DNA of 6,084 bases, taken from NCBI GenBank assembly GCA_019509685.1, contig JAEKLU010000095.1:1-6084 (forward strand). Direction: 5' to 3'. The notes beneath the pieces were generated by a model, which worked only from the letters and a program-made list of their open reading frames with translations, was not told where the DNA came from and ran no database searches. The DNA comes from Mesorhizobium sp. (lineage in GTDB: Bacteria; Pseudomonadota; Alphaproteobacteria; Rhizobiales; Rhizobiaceae). Positions 1 through 5,430 of the stretch are shown piece by piece; position 1 is the stretch's first letter; every line of letters starts with the position of its first letter. The translations under genes were made by a program, and so were the position numbers.

Positions 1-186
1 AACGCCGAAAACATTTTTCTGTGGTCCGGCCACAATTACGCATGGGAGATCGTCCATCAGCTCGCAATCCCCGCCGAGCAGGGTGTCGTGCGCATCGGCA
101 TTGCGCATTACAACACGGCGGCGGAAATCGAGGAGACGCTGGAAAGCGTGCATCGCGTGATCGCGATGCTGCGGCAACAGCGGTGA
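1..186 (+). CDS. Cysteine desulfurase-like class V aminotransferase, C-terminal fragment
   Basis: Only the last 61 codons are present; the frame is open from base 1 and ends at TGA 184-186. The fragment reads as the small C-terminal domain of a fold-type I PLP enzyme of class V. It contains a segment like NIFLWSGHNYAWEI, then a VVRIGIAHYNT motif (residues 30-40 of the fragment), then a closing amphipathic helix. The V-R-x-G-x-x-H-Y-N-T signature is typical of the 'cysteine desulfurase-like' subfamily (SufS/CsdA relatives), whose physiological substrate is mostly unproven. The PLP lysine and any active-site cysteine lie upstream, outside the window, so desulfurase activity cannot be judged here. 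The stop lies four bases from the stop of the convergent deacetylase-like gene. Subfamily assignment is fairly sure; the exact substrate is unknown. Confidence 0.8.
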   Translation, partial: NAENIFLWSGHNYAWEIVHQLAIPAEQGVVRIGIAHYNTAAEIEETLESVHRVIAMLRQQR

Positions 187-190
187 GCTA

Positions 191-1219
191 TTATCCATGT
201 TTGCCGCCGAAGCCGGTCAGAAACGCGGTGAGGTTGTCGCCGAGCGCATCGCAGAGGTAGCCGCCTTCCTGGACGATGACCGTCGGCAGGTGGAGCCCGG
301 CGATGGCTTCGCCGATGCGCGAGAAACCGGGCGTCGTCACCGAAAGTCCGCCGAACGGGTCGCCTTCGAAGGCATCGAGCCCAAGCGCGACCACCAGCGC
401 TTCAGGGGCGAAGGCGCGGATGCGCTGAAAGGCTGTGGCAAGCGCTTCGAGAAACGCGGCGTCGGCGGATTTGCGCGGCAGCGGCAGGTTGAAATTGTAG
501 CCGAGGCCCGGGCCTTCGCCACGCTCGTCGGCATGGCCCCAGAAGAACGGATAGAAGCGCACCGGATCGGCATGCAGCGAGACGGTGAGCACATCCGGCC
601 GCGTATAGAAGATGCCTTGCGTGCCGTTGCCGTGATGCAGGTCGACATCGAGGATCGCGACGCGCGTAGCGTTTTTCCGCAGCACTTGCGCGGCAACCGC
701 CGAATTGTTGATGAAGCAGAAGCCACCGGCGACATCGGCGAAAGCATGGTGGCCGGGCGGGCGGCAGAGCGCGTAGGCGGCAGGCGCGCCGGCCATCACG
801 GCCTCCGCGGCCTCTACCGCGCTCCAGGCGCTCCAGAGCGCGCTGTCCCAGGTTTCGGCTGAGATCGGGCAGGCGGTGTCGGCCATGTGGTAGCCGGCCT
901 GGCCGACCGCCGAGGCCGGATAGGAGCCGCCTCGGGCAATCGGATGGATGTTGGGGATGACTTCCGCCGAGGCGCCTTCGATGCGCTGCCAGCGCGCGAA
1001 AATATGCTCGAGGAAGTCGAGATATTCAGGCGTGTGCACGGCCGCGATCGGTCCAAAACCATGATTCCCTGGACGTTCGACCGTCAAACCCGCAGATCTT
1101 GCGCCGGCTAACAATCTTTCGATCCGCTCCGGCTTTTCCGGGTTCGGCTGCGGCGCGCCGCTGGATAGGAAAGCCTTTGGGTCGTGGCGTTTCTGCTCTT
1201 CGGCATAGAAGGCTTTCAT
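191..1219 (-). CDS. Histone deacetylase family protein, acetylpolyamine amidohydrolase-like
   Basis: A zinc-dependent hydrolase of the arginase/deacetylase fold, predicted to remove acetyl groups from acetylated polyamines or similar amines in the cytoplasm. Taken as 342 residues, it shows CRPPGHH with the paired active-site histidines H157/H158, then ILDVDLHHGNGTQ supplying zinc ligands D193 and H195, the third ligand D282 in GLDAFEGDP, and the catalytic tyrosine Y321 in QEGGY. All key residues are intact. Length and sequence pattern resemble acetylpolyamine amidohydrolase of Mycoplana ramosa (about 341 residues) more than protein-acting HDACs. The chosen start is ATG 1219-1217, seven bases after GGAGG at 1231-1227. 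An in-frame ATG at 1225 (344 residues) sits only one base after that GGAGG and is less likely. It is the last gene of the five-gene operon. Substrate is inferred; acetyl-lysine or acetylated metabolites are alternatives. Confidence 0.9.
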   Translation of the reverse strand: MKAFYAEEQKRHDPKAFLSSGAPQPNPEKPERIERLLAGARSAGLTVERPGNHGFGPIAAVHTPEYLDFLEHIFARWQRIEGASAEVIPNIHPIARGGSYPASAVGQAGYHMADTACPISAETWDSALWSAWSAVEAAEAVMAGAPAAYALCRPPGHHAFADVAGGFCFINNSAVAAQVLRKNATRVAILDVDLHHGNGTQGIFYTRPDVLTVSLHADPVRFYPFFWGHADERGEGPGLGYNFNLPLPRKSADAAFLEALATAFQRIRAFAPEALVVALGLDAFEGDPFGGLSVTTPGFSRIGEAIAGLHLPTVIVQEGGYLCDALGDNLTAFLTGFGGKHG

Positions 1220-1221
1220 CG

Positions 1222-1731
1222 TCATTCCTCCGGGGCGTCGGCAAAAGCGAAGAAGGCGTCGCCAACGATTTTTTGCACCTGCTCGTAGTTCGCCCAGCCG
1301 ATGCCCAGTCGTTCATAGAAGGCCTTGGCGGTCTCGTTGTCGGTGTCGACGGAGAGCCGCAGATAAACGCCGCCCGCCGCGCGGCAATCCTTCGCCACGC
1401 GCCGCAGCAGCTTCTCGCCGATGCGGCGGCCGCGGAATCGGTCCTCGACATAGAGATCCTGGATATAGACGCCAGGGCGTCCCATCCAGGTCGAGAATAC
1501 AGGGAAATGCACGCAAAGGCCTGCAAACTCGCCGTCGACCTCGGCAATCAGCGTCGAGAAGGCCGGCCTCTCGCCGAAACCGTAGCGGCGGAGGTCTTTC
1601 GCCGTCGATTTGATCTCCTGGTGGCCGCCGATGTGAGCGCCTAGGCGCAGCAGAGCGGCATAGATGGTTTCGACGTCGTCGATGGTGCCTGGTCGCAGAA
1701 CGGTATCGGCGGTTGGGGTTTTCTGTGGCAT
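1222..1731 (-). CDS. GNAT N-acetyltransferase, spermidine/spermine (diamine) acetyltransferase-like
   Basis: A 169-residue acetyl-CoA-dependent N-acetyltransferase with one GNAT domain filling the protein. Visible elements are the N-terminal strand (VLRPGTIDDV, 11-20), a DLRRYGFGE segment (46-54), a FSTWMGRPGVYIQDLYV core strand region (79-95), and the acetyl-CoA loop RFRGRRIGEKLL (98-109). These are followed by a LRLSVDTDNETAKAFYERLG block (124-143), the usual C-terminal GNAT segment. The combination DLxRxGFGE plus FSTWxGRxxxYxxDLYV resembles eukaryotic SSAT/thialysine acetyltransferases and their bacterial relatives, so a diamine, polyamine or amino-acid side-chain amine is the likely acceptor. 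The pyrophosphate loop reads RGRRIG where RGxGxG is canonical. ATG 1731 follows the DUF523 stop by three bases and has no clear Shine-Dalgarno sequence, so translational coupling is probable. The neighbouring deacetylase-like gene suggests an acetylation/deacetylation pair. The family is certain; the substrate is inferred. Confidence 0.88.
   Translation of the reverse strand: MPQKTPTADTVLRPGTIDDVETIYAALLRLGAHIGGHQEIKSTAKDLRRYGFGERPAFSTLIAEVDGEFAGLCVHFPVFSTWMGRPGVYIQDLYVEDRFRGRRIGEKLLRRVAKDCRAAGGVYLRLSVDTDNETAKAFYERLGIGWANYEQVQKIVGDAFFAFADAPEE
1227..1231 (-). promoter_or_regulatory. Ribosome binding site deciding the start of the deacetylase-like gene
   Basis: GGAGG on the minus strand lies seven bases before ATG 1219 but only one base before ATG 1225. 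This favours the downstream ATG and a two-base gap after the acetyltransferase stop (1224-1222), rather than an ATGA overlap. Confidence 0.7.
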
Positions 1732-1734
1732 CGA

Positions 1735-2238
1735 TCAAGCCACGTTTGGATCGGATCGGGTCAAGAGATCATCAAGCTCGTCGATCTGGTCCTCCGAGAA
1801 GACGCGGATGCCGTTCTCTTCCAGCAACGCGGTGGTTGTGCCGCGACCGGATATGCGGCTTCCGGAAAAACTCCCGTCATAGATGAAGCTGCTGCCGCAA
1901 GACGGACTGCCGTCGGTCAGGACGGCGAAGCGGCATCCGGTTTCGCGCGCGAGGTCGAGCGCAAGCTCTCCGGCCTCACGGTAAAGCGCAGTCACATCTC
2001 CACCGGTTCGCTCGATCACCTGACCACCACCTCGCAGCACCGAATGGCCGTCGCCCGAACCTTGGATCTCGGCCGGAGGACGCGGCGTGGAGAAGCCGGC
2101 CGCAACCTCCGGGCAAATCTGCACGATCCGGCCCTCGGACCGCCAGCGCGACAGCACGGGATGGTCATTGAGCCGGTATGAGCCATTGTAGCGCACCTTG
2201 CTGCCAAGCAGGCATGCCGAGATGAGTATCCTTTCCAT
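1735..2238 (-). CDS. DUF523 family protein, TudS-like (thiouracil desulfidase-type)
   Basis: A 167-residue single-domain protein. It opens with ISACLLGSKVRYNG (C9), continues with VQICPEVAAG (C42, E44) and later DGSPSCGSSFIYDGSFSG (C114). These are the three family-defining cysteine motifs. In the characterised DUF523 relatives called TudS, three cysteines hold an Fe-S cluster that removes sulfur from 2- or 4-thiouracil, so this protein may be an Fe-S desulfidase acting on a thiolated base or another small sulfur compound. An additional C102 is not part of those motifs. The start is ATG 2238-2236, preceded by AAGGAGG with four-base spacing; this begins just before the first conserved motif. 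An ATG at 2292 would add 18 residues overlapping the aminotransferase end and is rejected. It is the third gene of the operon, 19 bases after the aminotransferase. Why a desulfidase-type protein sits among amine enzymes is unclear. Confidence 0.85.
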   Translation of the reverse strand: MERILISACLLGSKVRYNGSYRLNDHPVLSRWRSEGRIVQICPEVAAGFSTPRPPAEIQGSGDGHSVLRGGGQVIERTGGDVTALYREAGELALDLARETGCRFAVLTDGSPSCGSSFIYDGSFSGSRISGRGTTTALLEENGIRVFSEDQIDELDDLLTRSDPNVA

Positions 2239-2242
2239 GCCT

Positions 2243-2249
2243 CCTCCTT
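2243..2249 (-). promoter_or_regulatory. Ribosome binding site of the DUF523 gene
   Basis: AAGGAGG on the minus strand, four bases before ATG 2238, inside the 19-base gap after the aminotransferase stop. It is the strongest Shine-Dalgarno match in the operon and fixes the start of the DUF523 protein. Confidence 0.75.
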
Positions 2250-2257
2250 GCGCGGCC

Positions 2258-3625
2258 TTAGCGATTGACCGGCAGGTCAAGTTCGGCGGCAAGCGCTTCT
2301 AGCGTGTCGCCAAGCACCGCGATGATCTCACCGATCTGGTCGCGGGTCGTGATCAACGGCGGGCAGACCATGAAATTGTCGCTTATCGGTCCGCCGCGAA
2401 CGCGCCGCGAGTAGACGATCAGCCCGCGCTCAAAGGCCAGATCGATGAGCCGCAGATTGGCGTTGAGGTTTTGAGGCAATGGCGTCCTGGCCACGGGATC
2501 GGCGTAGAGTTCGGCGCCCATGAACAGGCCCTTGCCCCGCACATCGGCCACGAAAGGAAAGCGACCGGATAGGGCTTCGAGCTCGCTCCGCAGCACCTCG
2601 CCCATGGCGGCGGAATTCTCGACCAGGCCGAGGCGGTCGACCTCGCCAAGAACGGCAACGCCCGCCGCGCAAGCCACTGGGCTGCCGCCGTAGGTGTGGC
2701 CATGCAGGAACCCGCCCGCTTCGACAACCGGTCCCACGATCCTCTCAGTCGCGGCCAGCGCGCCGAGCGGCGCATAGCCCGAGCTCAGCCCTTTCGACAG
2801 CGCGACGATATCCGGCCGGCAGGACCAGTGGTCACCGCCGAGGAACTTGCCGGTACGGCCAATGCCGGTCATCACCTCGTCATGGATAAGCAGGATGCCG
2901 TGGCGATCGCAGATTTCGCGGATGCGGGGAAAATAGCTATCGGGCGGGACAAGTGCTGCGGTCGCGGCGCCGCCGATCGGCTCCATGATGAAGGCGAGAA
3001 CGCTTTCTGGCCCTTCCTCCAGGATTTTTTCCTCAAGCATATCCGCATAGCGGATGCCGCGCTGTTCCATCGACAGATTGTCGTGGTCGCGATGGATAAA
3101 CGGGGCCGGCACCAGCGGCATGGGCCGGCCGACAGTGTCGAATGTCTTGGTCAGGACATCATCGCCGGTGACGGCAAGCGCGCCGAGCGTGATGCCGTGA
3201 TAAGATGGCATGCGCCCGATGATTTTCCAGCGCTTCTCCTGACTTGTCGCCACCGCCCATTGGCGCGCGAGCTTGATACAGGCCTCGACCGCTTCGGAAC
3301 CGCCGGAGACGAAATAAATCCGGTCGAGGCCGTTCGGAAGCCGGTCGGCCAGGCTTCGCGCCAGCGCGACGGCCGGTTCGTTTTCGAACTGAAAGATGTA
3401 AGCGAAGCTGACGCGGTCTAGCTGCCGCTTCATCGCATCGATGACGTTGCGATTGCCGTGTCCGACATTGACGTTCACCGCGCCGCTCGAGCCATCAATG
3501 TAGCGGCGGCCGGCCTTGTCCCACAGATAGATGCCGTCGGCGCGGTCCACCATCGGCTGAGGCCGGCGTGTGAAATGGAAAAGGTTCGGTCGGCGGTCGG
3601 CGTCGATGGTCTGCACAGCGCTCAT
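2258..3625 (-). CDS. Class III PLP-dependent aminotransferase (aspartate aminotransferase family)
   Basis: A 455-residue fold-type I transaminase of the omega-amine/beta-alanine-pyruvate type. Seen in order: an N-terminal GIYLWDKAGRRYIDG strand region (31-45), a VNVGHGN segment (53-58), the cofactor phosphate loop SGGSEAVE (107-114), SYHG (141-144) that stacks on PLP, EPIGG (215-219), IHDEVMTGIGRTGK (247-260) with D249 contacting the pyridine nitrogen, SKGLSSGYAPLG (277-288) with Schiff-base lysine K278, and HTYGGSPVAC (310-319). Length is normal and no key residue is missing. Such enzymes move the terminal amino group of diamines, omega-amino acids or taurine-like compounds to pyruvate or 2-oxoglutarate. 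The ATG directly abuts the TGA of the upstream formamidase-like gene (3628-3626), with AGAGGGG at 3636-3630 as ribosome site four bases before it. The partner genes point to an amine or polyamine substrate, which the sequence alone does not prove. Confidence 0.9.
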   Translation of the reverse strand: MSAVQTIDADRRPNLFHFTRRPQPMVDRADGIYLWDKAGRRYIDGSSGAVNVNVGHGNRNVIDAMKRQLDRVSFAYIFQFENEPAVALARSLADRLPNGLDRIYFVSGGSEAVEACIKLARQWAVATSQEKRWKIIGRMPSYHGITLGALAVTGDDVLTKTFDTVGRPMPLVPAPFIHRDHDNLSMEQRGIRYADMLEEKILEEGPESVLAFIMEPIGGAATAALVPPDSYFPRIREICDRHGILLIHDEVMTGIGRTGKFLGGDHWSCRPDIVALSKGLSSGYAPLGALAATERIVGPVVEAGGFLHGHTYGGSPVACAAGVAVLGEVDRLGLVENSAAMGEVLRSELEALSGRFPFVADVRGKGLFMGAELYADPVARTPLPQNLNANLRLIDLAFERGLIVYSRRVRGGPISDNFMVCPPLITTRDQIGEIIAVLGDTLEALAAELDLPVNR

Positions 3626-5275
3626 TCAACCCCTCTTGTCGCGGCCCAGATAGCGGTCGAGAACATTTTTCGTCACGCGTTCGACCATCGGATCCTGCCT
3701 TAGCAGGCCGGCGACCCATTCGCAGCTTCCAGCGTGGAACACCTCGCCCTTGCCGCGCGGAAAGTTGACGATCATGCCATTGCCGCGCTTGACCTTGTCG
3801 AGGTTGGCGTCGCTCGCCTCGCCGAACAATGTCTCGGCGGTGAAGCGGCCGTCCTCGTCGGTGAGGAACTGGTCCTCGATCGGGATGTCGGCGCTTTCCT
3901 CAACCTGGCTCGCCATGCCGACGGCAAGCACCTGCAATCCGTTGGGCGCGCCGCTGTCGGATGTCGGGTAGGGCAGGCCGCCGCGGATCTCGAAATCGAG
4001 GCCGTCGACCTCATAACCATAGACATGGCTGTCGGCGCCGAGCAGGTCGCCATAATAGACGCCGGTGCCGGCGAAGGCCCAGTGCTCCGGACGGTAGACC
4101 GGGAAGCCACGCACGCCGCGCGGCGCGCAACCGCCCCAGCCGGCATAGACCCCTCTTGTGGCGTTGAGGCCGAAGGTGGCGCTGCCGGGACGGCCGATCT
4201 CGGGCGCTTCCCAGGAATTGGTGGCGCGGGTCACGTCGCCGCCGCGATAGGCGGGATCCTCGGCCCGAGCGCGATATTTGTAGCAGACCTGCCGGCGGCC
4301 TTCGTCCTCCAGCCTGGTCTGCCACATGAAATTGCCGGCAAAGCGCGCCGCATGGCCGCCGCGTTCGACGTAGTTGTCGACCGCATCGCGCATTTCCCAG
4401 GTCCAGTATTCGTCATGGCCGACGAAGACGACGCAGTCATAGCCTTCGAGGATTTCGGGCGAAAAATGCAGATCGTGCTGGCTGGCGAGATCGATGGCAT
4501 AGCCTTCGCGCTCGGCGAAGCGGAAGAGATGGTTGTCATAGCTCGCCCAGCCGGAAGAGGCGTATTTCTTCGAATGTCCAGTGGCGAAAGCCCATTCCAT
4601 ATGCGGATAGCGCGGCACGGTCTTTGGCGGCACCGCCACCTCCAACGGCACGCGCGGCGCATCCTTGGGCAGCACGGCGAAGCCACGGCACCAGGGACGC
4701 TGCGTCGACACCATTGTGGCGTACTGGTCGCGCTTCGGGCCGGTGATACCCTGGTAGTGGTTGGAGCCGCCCCAGGTGTTGTAGGCGAGCCAGGTCCCGG
4801 TCGCCGCGACCTGCAGCAGGCGGCCGGGCTTCCTGCCCGGCAGCGGCGCGACGATGAAAAGGTGATGACTGAGGATTAGCTTGCCGTCCCGGCCATCGGC
4901 CGTGAGCGTTATCCGGTAGGCGCCGGACGGCCAGTCGGCCTCGACGCGGAACTCGAACGAGGCTTGCCAGCCGCAGCCTTCCACCGAGCATTGGTCCGGC
5001 GTGTCCTGCCAGCGCGCCGACAGGCCGGTTTTTTCAAAGACTTTGGTCTCGACGCCGCCGTCACGGAAGATGGCGATGCTGTATTGCAGCGCCGTCGCGC
5101 TGACATGCAGCGTCACCGTCTCGCCCGGACGGTAGGAAAAGCGGTCGCTGTAGCACCAGATTTCGCCACGCTCGCCATCCATCCCCGGCCATTCGTAATA
5201 ATGGCCTCGCACCGCCTCGCGGCGCTGCTCGGGCGTCAGCCCGAAATCGGGGAATTCGGTCGGCAACAGCGTCAA
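3626..5275 (-). CDS. N,N-dimethylformamidase beta-subunit-like protein
   Basis: About 549 residues, first gene of the operon. Residues about 35-140 form an Ig-like beta domain (EIWCYSDRFSYRPGETV, later WPSGAYRITLTADG). Residues about 150-545 match the large C-terminal domain of the dimethylformamidase beta subunit: YNTWGGSNHYQG (165-176), GHSKKYASSGWASYDNHLF (233-251), VVFVGHDEYWTWEMRDAV (282-299), VYGYEVDGLDFE (418-429) and GKGEVFHAGSCEWVAGL (508-524). In Paracoccus DMFase two tyrosines and a glutamate hold an active-site iron; Y290 in HDEYWT is a candidate ligand, but assigning all three needs alignment. No N-terminal signal is seen, so it is probably cytoplasmic. The small alpha subunit is absent here, and DMF itself is unlikely to be the true substrate. 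I choose TTG 5275: upstream codons lose the G/C third-position bias, AGGTG lies four bases before it, and the first ATG (5182) would discard well-coded sequence. Confidence 0.8.
   Translation of the reverse strand: MTLLPTEFPDFGLTPEQRREAVRGHYYEWPGMDGERGEIWCYSDRFSYRPGETVTLHVSATALQYSIAIFRDGGVETKVFEKTGLSARWQDTPDQCSVEGCGWQASFEFRVEADWPSGAYRITLTADGRDGKLILSHHLFIVAPLPGRKPGRLLQVAATGTWLAYNTWGGSNHYQGITGPKRDQYATMVSTQRPWCRGFAVLPKDAPRVPLEVAVPPKTVPRYPHMEWAFATGHSKKYASSGWASYDNHLFRFAEREGYAIDLASQHDLHFSPEILEGYDCVVFVGHDEYWTWEMRDAVDNYVERGGHAARFAGNFMWQTRLEDEGRRQVCYKYRARAEDPAYRGGDVTRATNSWEAPEIGRPGSATFGLNATRGVYAGWGGCAPRGVRGFPVYRPEHWAFAGTGVYYGDLLGADSHVYGYEVDGLDFEIRGGLPYPTSDSGAPNGLQVLAVGMASQVEESADIPIEDQFLTDEDGRFTAETLFGEASDANLDKVKRGNGMIVNFPRGKGEVFHAGSCEWVAGLLRQDPMVERVTKNVLDRYLGRDKRG
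3630..3636 (-). promoter_or_regulatory. Ribosome binding site of the aminotransferase gene
   Basis: AGAGGGG on the minus strand lies inside the last codons of the formamidase-like gene, four bases before ATG 3625. It shows that the abutting TGA/ATG junction is a genuine operon junction. Confidence 0.55.
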
Positions 5276-5302
5276 GGAACACCTGAAACGGAGAGGCCGC
5301 CA

Positions 5303-5331
5303 TTGAGACCATTGGCCGGCCAAAGGGTCAA
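5303..5331 (-). promoter_or_regulatory. Possible sigma-70-type promoter of the five-gene operon
   Basis: On the minus strand a good -35-like TTGACC (5331-5326) is followed after 17 bases by TCTCAA (5308-5303), a poor -10 match. The palindrome TTGGCCGGCCAA lies inside the spacer, where an operator or a MerR-type activator site would sit. The weak -10 makes this tentative. Confidence 0.3.
5312..5323. promoter_or_regulatory. Perfect 12-bp palindrome TTGGCCGGCCAA, candidate operator
   Basis: The sequence TTGGCCGGCCAA is a perfect dyad. Symmetry extends imperfectly outward: TTGAGACC on the left (5303-5310) mirrors GGGTCAA on the right (5325-5331) with a one-base offset. It lies between the candidate -35 and -10 of the operon promoter. 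The same half-sites recur at 5368-5384. Confidence 0.5.
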
Positions 5332-5367
5332 ATGGAAACGATCGGGCCAGCAATTGCTCAGCCGCCC

Positions 5368-5384
5368 TTGGCCATACCGGCCAA
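5368..5384. promoter_or_regulatory. Second TTGGCC-N5-GGCCAA dyad, candidate operator
   Basis: TTGGCC (5368-5373) and GGCCAA (5379-5384) are perfect inverted halves separated by ATACC. The half-sites equal those of the palindrome at 5312-5323, with centres about 59 bases apart, but the spacing differs (5 versus 0). The left half could double as a -35 element for the plus-strand gene. Confidence 0.45.
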
Positions 5385-5396
5385 AGCGACTATTTC
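5368..5396 (+). promoter_or_regulatory. Possible promoter of the ParB-domain gene
   Basis: TTGGCC (5368-5373, four of six matches to the -35 consensus) is followed after 17 bases by TATTTC (5391-5396), a weak -10. It sits at a sensible distance before ATG 5431, but neither hexamer is strong. Confidence 0.25.
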
Positions 5397-5401
5397 AGGT
5401 G

Positions 5402-5419
5402 AGGCGGTATTTTCCGCCT
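5402..5419 (+). promoter_or_regulatory. Hairpin AGGCGG-TATTTT-CCGCCT in the leader of the ParB-domain gene
   Basis: Perfect 6-bp arms (5402-5407 and 5414-5419) around a six-base T-rich loop, ending two bases before the GGGAG ribosome site. It could be an operator near the transcription start or a leader hairpin that modulates translation. It is not followed by a T run, so a terminator is unlikely. Confidence 0.4.
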
Positions 5420-5420
5420 T

Positions 5421-5425
5421 GGGAG
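5421..5425 (+). promoter_or_regulatory. Ribosome binding site of the ParB-domain gene
   Basis: GGGAG five bases before ATG 5431. It supports this start over an in-frame ATG at 5332, which would place the dyads and hairpin inside the coding region. Confidence 0.6.
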
Positions 5426-5430
5426 CGGGC

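Larger units (their letters stand above)
5280..5401. repeat. Inverted 9-base repeat TTTCAGGTG bracketing most of the divergent region
   Basis: TTTCAGGTG occurs on the plus strand at 5393-5401 and on the minus strand at 5288-5280, facing outward toward each gene. On the minus strand its AGGTG part can serve as ribosome site for the TTG start at 5275; on the plus strand no start follows at that distance. The match could be chance, but its placement mirrors the paired GGCCAA dyads. Confidence 0.4.
5276..5430. promoter_or_regulatory. Divergent intergenic control region
   Basis: These 155 bases separate the minus-strand operon from the plus-strand ParB-domain gene and must hold both promoters. 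The base composition loses the G/C third-position bias seen in the flanking genes. The region contains two TTGGCC/GGCCAA dyads, an inverted 9-base repeat, a hairpin near 5410 and promoter-like hexamers on each strand, listed separately. Confidence 0.75.

Noticed and set aside
197..862. 221-codon open frame on the plus strand opposite the deacetylase-like gene
   Set aside because: Antisense shadow of a gene with a complete zinc site; no motif and no plausible ribosome site.
191..1219. Chromatin-type histone deacetylase function
   Set aside because: Bacterial context, acetylpolyamine-amidohydrolase-like length and pattern, and amine-enzyme neighbours favour a small-molecule substrate; 'histone deacetylase' is only the family name.
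2239..2292. Upstream ATG 2292 for the DUF523 gene
   Set aside because: It would overlap the aminotransferase end by 35 bases and add 18 residues unlike the family; a strong AAGGAGG precedes ATG 2238.
2696..3421. 241-codon plus-strand frame opposite the aminotransferase
   Set aside because: Antisense shadow; the opposite strand encodes all the PLP-binding motifs.
3734..4879. 381-codon open frame on the plus strand opposite the formamidase-like gene
   Set aside because: It is antisense to a gene with clear family motifs, has low-complexity Ala/Arg/Gly-rich composition and no recognisable domain; long antisense frames are usual in high-GC genes.
5276..5353. N-terminal extension of the formamidase-like protein to a TTG at 5353
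   Set aside because: The 26 extra codons lose the G/C third-position bias, cover the palindromic region and lack a ribosome site; coding character begins at TTG 5275.
5332..5430. N-terminal extension of the ParB-domain protein to ATG 5332
   Set aside because: An AAAGGG lies before it, but the 33 extra codons lack coding bias and would contain a dyad and the hairpin; the ParB fold begins right after ATG 5431.
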